Shown here piece by piece: positions 1 to 6,203 of a stretch of DNA of 17,279 bases. The first letter of the stretch is position 1, and every line of letters starts with the position of its first letter. This DNA is from an uncultured Collinsella sp. (lineage in GTDB: Bacteria > Actinomycetota > Coriobacteriia > Coriobacteriales > Coriobacteriaceae), in assembly GCA_959602875.1 (NCBI GenBank), contig CAUGVQ010000038.1, forward strand, positions 1-17,279, read 5' to 3'. A program made the position numbers and the translations under genes. The notes below the pieces were generated by a model. It did no database searches and was not told the origin of the DNA. It saw nothing but the letters and a program-made list of their open reading frames with translations.

Positions 1-1105
1 GGTAGACGTAGCTGCGGCCGGAGAGCGGGTCGCGGATGGCGCCGCCGATGCAGGTCGCCGCGCCGCCGAAGGGCTCGATCTCGGTCGGGTGGTTGTGGGT
101 CTCGTTCTTGAAGAGGAAGAGCCAGTCCTCATCCGTACCGTTGACGTCGACTTTGACCTTGACGGTGCAAGCGTTGATCTCCTCGGACTCGTCGAGGCCG
201 GTGAGCTGCCCTGTGTGCTTGAGCCACTTGGCACCGAGGGTACCCATGTCCATGAGGCAGACGGGCTTCTCGTCGCGGCCGAGCTCATGGCGCATTTCGA
301 GATAGCGGTCAAAGGCTGCCTGCACGACCTCGTCGTCGATCGTAACGTCGTCGAGCACCGTGCCAAAAGTGGTGTGGCGGCAGTGGTCGGACCAGTAGGT
401 GTCGATCACGCGAATCTCGGTGATGGTGGGGTCGCGGTCCTCGGAGGCAAAGTACTCCTGGCAGAAGCGAAGGTCGGCGTCGTCCATGGCAAGGCCGCGC
501 TCGGCGATGAACGCGGCGCGGGCGGCCTCGTCCATCGCACGGAAACCATCGAGCACCTCGACGGGCTCGGGCTCGGGGATCTCGGTCGTGAGCGTGTCGC
601 GCAGCGCCAGGTCGCACTCACGGGACTCGACCGGGTTGATGACGTAGTGCTTGATGGCCTCCACGGTCTCGGGCGCGAGGTTGCCCGAGATCACGTAGAG
701 CTTGGCGCAGCGCACAGTCGGGCGCTCGCCCTGGGAGATAAGCTGCACGCACTCGGCGGCGGAGTCGGCGCGCTGGTCAAACTGGCCGGGGAGCGCCTCG
801 ACCGCAAAGGCGGTGAGCGCAGGCGCGGTGACCGAGATGCCCTTGCCCGTGCCCGCGGCGCCAATCGTCACGCCCTCGATGGCGAGCTCGCGGCAGGCGG
901 TGTCGACCTGGGGCTCGCTGAACACCACAGGGATGCAGCGCTCAAAGAGCGCCTCGTCGATGCCCTCGACGTCGTAGACGTTCACGATGCGCAGGCTCGC
1001 CTCTGCAGGCAGGCCATCGGCGATGACAGTGCGCAGCTCAGCCAGAAGCTGGTGCGCCTCCACATCGAATCCCGGTTTCTTCTCTACATAGATGCGCGAG
1101 ACCAT
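1..1105 (-). CDS. purL: Phosphoribosylformylglycinamidine synthase (FGAM synthase), N-terminal part
   Basis: This enzyme converts FGAR, glutamine and ATP to FGAM in cytosolic de novo purine synthesis. The gene reads leftwards from an ATG at 1105-1103 and runs off the window after 368 codons, so only the N-terminal part is visible. The start is supported by GGAAGGGG (complement of 1110-1117), four bases upstream. The protein opens MVSRIYVEKKPGFD, the style of the single-chain clostridial PurL family, with a PurS-like N-terminal region. It then has the signature DTYWSDHCRHTTF at residues 235-247 and the catalytic-site motif NETHNHPT at about 334-341, followed by EIEPFGGAATCIGGAIRD. These motifs make the family assignment firm. 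Whether a glutaminase domain is fused at the C-terminus, as in the roughly 1,240-residue family members, cannot be seen here. It is divergent from the dlt operon. Confidence 0.95.
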   Translation of the reverse strand, partial: MVSRIYVEKKPGFDVEAHQLLAELRTVIADGLPAEASLRIVNVYDVEGIDEALFERCIPVVFSEPQVDTACRELAIEGVTIGAAGTGKGISVTAPALTAFAVEALPGQFDQRADSAAECVQLISQGERPTVRCAKLYVISGNLAPETVEAIKHYVINPVESRECDLALRDTLTTEIPEPEPVEVLDGFRAMDEAARAAFIAERGLAMDDADLRFCQEYFASEDRDPTITEIRVIDTYWSDHCRHTTFGTVLDDVTIDDEVVQAAFDRYLEMRHELGRDEKPVCLMDMGTLGAKWLKHTGQLTGLDESEEINACTVKVKVDVNGTDEDWLFLFKNETHNHPTEIEPFGGAATCIGGAIRDPLSGRSYVY

Positions 1106-1142
1106 AGCGCCCCTTCCGTGGGTGTCGTTGCATACCGTCCCC

Positions 1143-1151
1143 ATGATACCA
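1143..1151 (-). promoter_or_regulatory. Candidate purL promoter, extended -10 element
   Basis: On the minus strand the sequence TGGTATCAT fits an extended -10 (TG-n-TATAAT with one mismatch). It would start transcription near 1135, about 30 bases before the purL ATG. No good -35 is present at 17-18 bases, which is tolerated for extended -10 promoters. No purine-type riboswitch is apparent in the short leader. Confidence 0.45.
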
Positions 1152-1226
1152 GCGCACGGGGAGCGTATGACCCCCGTGTGGCTCTTTCGCGGAAAACGCG
1201 GATGATGCCCGTCGCGGCGGGCTCCC

Positions 1227-1306
1227 GGGCCCCCGAAAGGTTCCTCGCAAACGTCCTCGGCGCTGCGCGCCTGCGGAATGTTTGCTCGAAATCCTTTCGG
1301 GCGCCC
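1227..1306 (-). repeat. Palindromic intergenic repeat, copy A
   Basis: An approximately 80-bp element lies between the divergent purL and dltA genes. Its core, 1232-1306, is identical over 75 bases to the reverse complement of 6106-6180 (copy B). Extending the comparison to 1227 adds one mismatch. The ends are inverted (CCCGAAAGG versus CCTTTCGGG), and the interior has further paired blocks (GCAAAC/GTTTGC and GGCGC/GCGCC), so either strand could form one long hairpin. It sits upstream of the putative purL -10 and therefore is not an obvious terminator here. It resembles REP or MITE-type intergenic elements. Strand is assigned so that copy B is plus. Confidence 0.9.
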
Positions 1307-1435
1307 GGACGCGTTCTGTGACGGGCGCGTTTCGGGTTCGTGACTGTTCCGTAAGGCAATGCGCGCATGTTCGTCATGCATCTGAACGAGCACTTAAGCT
1401 GTGCTTATGTAGGGCTTAATCCGCCGTGGCACGCG

Positions 1436-1464
1436 TTGACGGTCGATGCGCAGGGTCGTACCTT
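1436..1464 (+). promoter_or_regulatory. Possible dlt operon promoter
   Basis: TTGACG at 1436-1441 is followed, after a 17-base spacer, by TACCTT at 1459-1464. The -35 matches 5 of 6 consensus bases but the -10 only 3 of 6. It would give a leader of about 70 bases before the dltA ATG at 1541. A short dyad, AGCAC-7-GTGCT (1389-1405), lies just upstream. This is the best candidate in the 435-base gap, but it is weak. Confidence 0.25.
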
Positions 1465-1529
1465 CACCGGCGAAGCAGGCGAGATGCCGTGCGCATGGCG
1501 CGGCGCCTCGCAGAGTTTTCGTTCGGGGC

Positions 1530-1535
1530 GGAGGG
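1530..1535 (+). promoter_or_regulatory. dltA ribosome binding site that fixes the start
   Basis: GGAGGG lies five bases before the ATG at 1541. The frame is open 58 codons further upstream to an ATG at 1367, but that start has no comparable site. Family alignment also begins at MFFLDAVARY, so 1541 is preferred. Confidence 0.75.
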
Positions 1536-1540
1536 AAACC

Positions 1541-3100
1541 ATGTTCTTTCTCGATGCGGTTGCGCGCTACGTGTCCGAGGTGCCCGGAGTCCCCAGCGTG
1601 CGCACTTCAGACGGCGCGCTGATGACTTACGGCGAGCTCTGGGACGCTTCGGGTGCCATTGCGGCGCATCTTTTGGTGGGTGCCGAGGGCCCGGTTGTTA
1701 TCTTTGGCCACAAGGATCCCCTCATGGTCGCGGGCATGATCGCCTGCATGCGTGCGGGCCGCCCCTACGTGCCGGTCGATCGCCATTCGGTTCCCGCGGG
1801 ACGCGTCGCCTCCATCGTGCGCCAGCTGGGTGACCCGGTGGTGCTCGACGTTGAGGATGCGTTTCCTGCCGAGGTGCCCGCGCCGCACCGAATCGGGCGC
1901 GCCGATATCGAGCTCGCCGTGCATGCGGGCGGGGAGCCCGAAACCCGCCTTGCCATCGCGGGCGAGAACCTCTGCTACATCCTCTTCACGTCCGGCTCTA
2001 CGGGCGAACCCAAGGGCGTCGCGGTGACGGCGGCGTGTCTCGACAACTTCTGCCGCTGGTCGCTTACGCTTGTGGGAGATCTACGCCCGGGCAGGGTATA
2101 CCTCGACCAAGCACCGTTCTCGTTTGACCTCTCGGTCTTTGAGCTCGCGGGCGCACTCGCCCAGGGCGGCACGCTCTTCTCACTCACCCACTCGACGCTC
2201 GAGAGCGCGGCCAAGAAGGAGCGGGCGCTCGCCACGTCGGGCGTCAATGTGTGGGTCTCCACGCCGTCGTTTGCCGAGCTTTGCCTTGCCGACCCTGCTT
2301 TTGACGCATGCCTTCTGGGCTCGCTTGAGACCTTCCTGTTCTGCGGAGAGACGCTCCCGCTCACCTGTGCGCGCGAGCTCGCGCACCGCTTTCCAGCGAC
2401 GCGCATCTTGAACACCTACGGGCCGACGGAGTCCACGGTTGCGGTGACGGCGGTCGAGGTGGCAGACAAGATGCTCGCCTGCGAGGAGCCGCTTCCCGTT
2501 GGCTCGCCGCGCCCGGGTACGCGTCTGCGCATCGTCGACGCGGCGGGCGAGGAAGTCCCGCGCGGCACCTGGGGCGAGGTCGTCATCGAGGGCGACACGG
2601 TGGCGGCGGGCTACTTTGGCCGGCCCGACCTCACGGCGGCGGCCTTTGGCGAGGCCGAGCTCGACGGCCGGCGGGTGCGGACGTACCGCACGGGAGACGA
2701 GGGCATGCTCGATGCCGCAGGTATGCTCCACTACCGCGGCAGGCTTGATGCGCAGGTGAAGATGAGTGGCTACCGTATCGAGCTCGGCGAGATCGAGGCG
2801 CAGCTGCGCCGCATCGCCCACGTGCGCGCCGCGGCGGTGGTTGCCGTCGAGCGCGACGGCCGCGTGCACCACCTTGCCGCCTTCGTGGTGTCTGACGCAC
2901 CCCGACCCGCGGGGGATTTCCGCGCGGGTCTCGCGCTTAAAGAGGAGCTCAAGCAGGTGCTGCCGCACTACATGGTGCCCCGTACCATCCGTTTTATAGA
3001 CGCATTGCCGCAGACGCCCAACGGCAAGGTCGACCGCCGGCTGCTTGCCGCTGTTGCCGCTGGCAGGCGAGTGCTCGCACCGGCGGACGACCGGGCGTAG
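1541..3100 (+). CDS. dltA: D-alanine--D-alanyl carrier protein ligase DltA
   Basis: This cytosolic adenylating enzyme activates D-alanine with ATP and loads it onto the phosphopantetheine arm of DltC. From ATG 1541 it has 519 residues, close to the usual 505-515. Adenylation motifs appear in order: the P-loop TSGSTGEPKG (about 150-159), NTYGPTEST (291-299), YRTGDEG (382-388), GRLDAQVKMSGYRIELGEIE in the C-terminal subdomain, and NGKVDRR (494-500) with its catalytic lysine. It is the first gene of dltABCXD, and dltB begins 11 bases after its stop. A general NRPS-type adenylation enzyme would look similar in isolation, but the adjacent dltB, dltC, dltX and dltD settle the role. The in-frame extension to 1367 is probably untranslated. 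Confidence 0.95.
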   Translation: MFFLDAVARYVSEVPGVPSVRTSDGALMTYGELWDASGAIAAHLLVGAEGPVVIFGHKDPLMVAGMIACMRAGRPYVPVDRHSVPAGRVASIVRQLGDPVVLDVEDAFPAEVPAPHRIGRADIELAVHAGGEPETRLAIAGENLCYILFTSGSTGEPKGVAVTAACLDNFCRWSLTLVGDLRPGRVYLDQAPFSFDLSVFELAGALAQGGTLFSLTHSTLESAAKKERALATSGVNVWVSTPSFAELCLADPAFDACLLGSLETFLFCGETLPLTCARELAHRFPATRILNTYGPTESTVAVTAVEVADKMLACEEPLPVGSPRPGTRLRIVDAAGEEVPRGTWGEVVIEGDTVAAGYFGRPDLTAAAFGEAELDGRRVRTYRTGDEGMLDAAGMLHYRGRLDAQVKMSGYRIELGEIEAQLRRIAHVRAAAVVAVERDGRVHHLAAFVVSDAPRPAGDFRAGLALKEELKQVLPHYMVPRTIRFIDALPQTPNGKVDRRLLAAVAAGRRVLAPADDRA

Positions 3101-3111
3101 CGGAGGGAGCC

Positions 3112-4314
3112 ATGCAGTTCTATAGCTCGCCATCGTTTTTCTTGGCGCTTACTGCCCTCGCGCTGCCTGCGGTGGTGCTCGGTCTTACCGGCCGCTCCAT
3201 CAAGCGCTACGGCGAGGCTGCCTCGCTCATCATGCTCGCGTTGCTCTTCTCGGCATCGCCCATGCAGCTTGCATGCTTCGCGGTCTTTGTTGTGGTGGCA
3301 GTTGCGGGCACCTTCGCGACGCTTGCGAGCTGGCGCTCGGGCCGCTGCAGCTTGGCGGTCTTTCGCGTGTCGCTCGCCTCTGTGCTCGCACCCCTGGTCC
3401 TCTATAAGCTCACGGCTGCCGCGGGTGCGGGTATTGCGGGCTTCATTGGTATCTCGTATGTGACCTTTCGCGCGGTACAGGTTTTGATTGAGATTCGCGA
3501 CGGCCTCATCGCCGAGCTCACCCTTGGCGACTACCTTTACTTCCTCACGTTCTTCGCGCAGATCACCTCGGGTCCCATCGATCGCTCTCGCCGGTTTCTT
3601 TCCGATGCGAACAGCACGCCCGGTCGCCGCGCCTATGCGGACCTTCTCACCCGCGGCATCCTGTTGCTTCTTGCCGGGGCCGTGCTCGAACTCGTACTTG
3701 CGACGATGGCCAAGGGCTTTTTTGACCCGGCGTCGGTGCCCACGGGCACGCCGTCGCTCACGGCGCTGCCGGTCGCGGGCGCGGCGCGCGAGGTCGTACG
3801 CGCCTATGCCTACGGCGTCTACCTCTTCTTGGACTTTGCCGGCTGCTCGTACATGGCGATGGGCGCGAGCTATTTCTTTGGCATCCGCTGCCCTGTCAAC
3901 TTCCACTCGCCGTGGCGGGCATGCGACCTCAAGGACTTCTGGAACCGCTGGCACATCACGCTCTCCACGTGGCTGCGCGACTTCGTCTTCATGCGCTTCA
4001 CCCGCGCCGCTATGCGTCACCGCTGGTTCTCGAGCCGCCTTACCACGGCGTGCGCGGGTTACCTCGTGAACATGGCGCTCATGGGCGCTTGGCACGGCCT
4101 TACGGTCGATTACCTCGCCTACGGCCTGTACCACGGCGTGCTTCTGGCGGCGACCGAGGTCTACCAGAAGCGCTCTGCGTTTTACAAACGCCATCGGCGC
4201 GAGCGCTGGTATCGGCTGCTCTCGTGGGCAGTCACGCTCCAGCTCGTGATATTCGGTTTTGCGCTGTTCTCCGGACAGCTCACCCAGATTGTAGGAGGGA
4301 TCATCAATGGCTGA
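3112..4314 (+). CDS. dltB: D-alanyl transfer protein DltB (MBOAT family)
   Basis: DltB is a multi-spanning membrane-bound O-acyltransferase that takes D-alanine from DltC at the inner face of the membrane and passes it outward in the D-alanylation pathway. It has 400 residues, the normal size, with many hydrophobic spans beginning at the N-terminus (YSSPSFFLALTALALPAVVL). The MBOAT signature FWNRWHITLSTWLRDFVF starts at residue 276 with His281. The second conserved histidine is His328 in MGAWHGLT. The spacing of 47 matches the two functional histidines known in streptococcal DltB (289 and 336, from memory). The start has GGAGGGA at 3102-3108. Its 3' end overlaps dltC by 8 bases, which suggests coupled translation. 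Confidence 0.95.
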   Translation: MQFYSSPSFFLALTALALPAVVLGLTGRSIKRYGEAASLIMLALLFSASPMQLACFAVFVVVAVAGTFATLASWRSGRCSLAVFRVSLASVLAPLVLYKLTAAAGAGIAGFIGISYVTFRAVQVLIEIRDGLIAELTLGDYLYFLTFFAQITSGPIDRSRRFLSDANSTPGRRAYADLLTRGILLLLAGAVLELVLATMAKGFFDPASVPTGTPSLTALPVAGAAREVVRAYAYGVYLFLDFAGCSYMAMGASYFFGIRCPVNFHSPWRACDLKDFWNRWHITLSTWLRDFVFMRFTRAAMRHRWFSSRLTTACAGYLVNMALMGAWHGLTVDYLAYGLYHGVLLAATEVYQKRSAFYKRHRRERWYRLLSWAVTLQLVIFGFALFSGQLTQIVGGIING

Positions 4315-4588
4315 GAACGATAACGATGCGCGCGATCTTGCTGCGCGCGAGGAGAAGATTGCAGACGAGGTCCTCGACCTCATCGGCGAGGTGTGCGACG
4401 ACGATGCGGTGCGCGACGAGCGCGACCTCGACCTGTTTGAGGCAGGCTTTTTGGACTCGCTTGCCGCCATCGAGCTTCTGGTGGGAATCGAGGAACGCTT
4501 TGGGGTGGACATCGCGCCCACGGCAGTGGAGCGCAGTGAGATGAACACGCCAAACAAGATCATCTACCAGATTGCGGTGCGGCTGTGA
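4307..4588 (+). CDS. dltC: D-alanyl carrier protein DltC
   Basis: DltC is a small acidic acyl-carrier-type protein that holds D-alanine as a thioester on 4'-phosphopantetheine and delivers it to DltB. It has 93 residues. The attachment serine is Ser51 in FLDSLAAIELL, the usual position of the DSL motif. The family norm is about 78-80 residues; the extra length is a charged N-terminal tail of about 15 residues (rich in D, E, N and R). A GGAGGGA site (about 4294-4300) supports the ATG at 4307, which lies inside the end of dltB. The stop codon overlaps the GTG start of dltX (GTGA). The high Asp and Glu content and helical pattern fit the carrier fold. Confidence 0.93.
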   Translation: MAENDNDARDLAAREEKIADEVLDLIGEVCDDDAVRDERDLDLFEAGFLDSLAAIELLVGIEERFGVDIAPTAVERSEMNTPNKIIYQIAVRL

Positions 4589-4740
4589 GCGCCCGGATCC
4601 GGGAGTGGTTCTTCTCCGATGCCACCTCCGCTGCCGTTGCCTGGGCGCTTGTCGTGCTCGCGCTTGCCGCTGTGCTCGCGTGGTTCTTTGCGCTCTCGCC
4701 CTACGGCGCGCCCGCCGCGCCGGTGTACGCGGAGTTCTAA
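4585..4740 (+). CDS. dltX: DltX, teichoic acid D-alanylation microprotein
   Basis: A 51-residue protein starts at GTG 4585, overlapping the dltC stop by four bases (GTGA), and ends at TAA 4738-4740. It is below the usual ORF length cutoff and easy to miss. It has a short N-terminal part with RIREWFF, one hydrophobic segment (about residues 16-38, AVAWALVVLALAAVLAWFFA), then a short tail ending PVYAEF. DltX proteins of Firmicutes are about 47 residues with one membrane span and a C-terminal F-x-Y-x-E-F motif. Published work implicates that tyrosine as an acyl acceptor between DltB and DltD. Tyr48 is the equivalent here. In Firmicutes dltX usually precedes dltA, whereas here it lies between dltC and dltD. 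The next gene, dltD, starts 17 bases on. Confidence 0.85.
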   Translation: MSARIREWFFSDATSAAVAWALVVLALAAVLAWFFALSPYGAPAAPVYAEF

Positions 4741-4757
4741 GGGGAGGGGAGTAGCCG

Positions 4758-6029
4758 ATGGTCAAACGGTTGGTTGCGGTTGGCCTTGCCTGCCTTGTCG
4801 CCGTGGGGGCGATGGGCGCGGCGGCGGTGGCGGGCGACTCTGCCCTCGACGCGGCGGCTGGGGCGCGCGTGGCCTATCCCACGTCGGGCGAGGTGTCGAG
4901 CTTTGCGTTCATGGCGGACTCGTACAAGGAGCGCCGCGCTGCGGGCACCGAGCCCCTGCCGGTCTTTGGCTCCTCGGAGCTCAACCCGGTGCCCGCCGGT
5001 CCCAGCCACCCCGCGGCACTGCTCACCGGCGGCGCCTACGGTATGGACGTCATGACGGTCGGCCGTGCCTTCTGCGAGGACCTCTGGCAGGCAATCGAGG
5101 TGGGTGCGCTCGCTACCAAGATGCCCGACGAGGGCCCGCGCAAGATCGTGATCTTCCCGAGTATGCAGTGGTTCATGTGCTACCGCCGGCCTAAAGCGGA
5201 GTTTCCCGCGGCGTTTTCCGAGGGCGCGTTCGATGCCTTCATGGGAAACGACCGCATCTCCGGTGCGCTCAAGGAGCGCGTGCTCGCGCGCATGGCCGAC
5301 TACGGTGTCGACCGGCGTCCCGCGGCGACTCCGCTTGCCGATGCAGTGAACGCGATCGATCATGCGGCGACGGGCGCAGTGAATGATATTCGACTCGGGT
5401 TTGACCTTGCGCTCGAAGGCGCGGGGGACGCTTCTGAGGCGGGTACCGCGACGTCTGCTGTGCCTGATGGCCCTGCGTCAACCCCCGCTGATGCCGGGGC
5501 GCGCGACGGCGCCCAGGCTACTGCGACGCCTGATGCCGCGTCACTGGATTGGCGGGCGATCTTCGCTGCGGCAAGCAACCGTGCCCGCGAGGCTGCCGCC
5601 GGTAACGACCTCGGCCTCAACAGCGACTGGTACAGCAAGAGCTGCAACGCGTGGCTTGCCGGAGCTCAGCGCAGCTGGAAGGTCAAGGGCGACGCATATT
5701 TCAGCGCGCAGGAGTTCGAGGACTTTGAGACGCTTCTTCAAGTCTGTCGAGAGGTGGGCGTGGAGCCGCTTGTGGTCATCCAGCCGGTCAAGGGCGCGCT
5801 CTACGATCAGACCATCTACAACCGCGGGGTGCGCGCACGGTACTACGATATGATCCGGGGCGCATGCGCCCAGGCGGGCGTTGCCGTGGCGGATTTCTCG
5901 TCCCACGAGTACGACCCGTACTTCCTGCGCGATTACTCGCATCCCTCGGACCTCGGCGGCGCCTACTATTCGCAGGCAATCTACACCTTCTACCAGACCG
6001 GCAAACCGGCCACCTCGTATCCCCGGTAA
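4758..6029 (+). CDS. dltD: D-alanyl transferase DltD
   Basis: DltD is an extracytoplasmic, membrane-anchored SGNH-like enzyme that completes D-alanine transfer to the envelope polymer. It has 423 residues with an N-terminal membrane anchor (MVKRLVAVGLACLVAVGAMG). The nucleophile motif is GSSEL at 71-75 (likely Ser73), and the Asp/His pair is in DYSHPSD (Asp392, His395), with the family's three-residue spacing. The region SDWYSKSCN and the C-terminal YYSQAIYTFY also fit the family. Odd feature: a low-complexity Ala/Thr/Asp/Pro-rich insert at roughly residues 219-264, absent from typical DltD as far as I recall. The start follows GGGGAGGGGAG at 4741-4751. It is the last gene of the operon, followed by the hairpin repeat copy B. 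Confidence 0.93.
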   Translation: MVKRLVAVGLACLVAVGAMGAAAVAGDSALDAAAGARVAYPTSGEVSSFAFMADSYKERRAAGTEPLPVFGSSELNPVPAGPSHPAALLTGGAYGMDVMTVGRAFCEDLWQAIEVGALATKMPDEGPRKIVIFPSMQWFMCYRRPKAEFPAAFSEGAFDAFMGNDRISGALKERVLARMADYGVDRRPAATPLADAVNAIDHAATGAVNDIRLGFDLALEGAGDASEAGTATSAVPDGPASTPADAGARDGAQATATPDAASLDWRAIFAAASNRAREAAAGNDLGLNSDWYSKSCNAWLAGAQRSWKVKGDAYFSAQEFEDFETLLQVCREVGVEPLVVIQPVKGALYDQTIYNRGVRARYYDMIRGACAQAGVAVADFSSHEYDPYFLRDYSHPSDLGGAYYSQAIYTFYQTGKPATSYPR

Positions 6030-6102
6030 GGCCGCGTACAGCCTCCGCGTCACAGCCACATTGGCGAGGATGGCAAATTGACCGCACGACAGCGTTAACG
6101 CA

Positions 6103-6188
6103 GGAGGGCGCCCGAAAGGATTTCGAGCAAACATTCCGCAGGCGCGCAGCGCCGAGGACGTTTGCGAGGAACCTTTCGGGCGCCCTCC
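6103..6188 (+). repeat. Palindromic intergenic repeat, copy B, between convergent dltD and hom
   Basis: The ends are a perfect 17-bp inverted repeat: GGAGGGCGCCCGAAAGG at 6103-6119 and its complement at 6172-6188. The core 6106-6180 is identical to copy A in inverted orientation. The interior pairs as GCAAAC/GTTTGC and GGCGC-GCA-GCGCC. On the plus strand two GA/GA mismatches (C-GA-G opposite C-GA-G) could form tandem sheared G-A pairs, so the RNA would fold as one long hairpin. It could act as a bidirectional transcription barrier, but no U-tract follows on either side, so a classical intrinsic terminator is not shown. A 10-bp palindrome GCGTTAACGC (6092-6101) abuts it. Confidence 0.9.
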
Positions 6189-6203
6189 GCTTTGCGTCAG
6201 CTA

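Noticed and set aside
1227..1306. Copy A as an intrinsic terminator
   Set aside because: It lies between divergent genes, upstream of both starts, with no U-tract, so termination is not its obvious role there.
89..1321. 410-codon plus-strand open frame opposite purL
   Set aside because: The minus strand encodes clear PurL motifs over 1-1105. The plus frame is a shadow created by high third-position GC and has no recognisable domains.
1367..1540. 58-codon N-terminal extension of dltA
   Set aside because: A strong ribosome site precedes the ATG at 1541, where family similarity begins. The extension looks like untranslated leader and contains the best promoter candidate.
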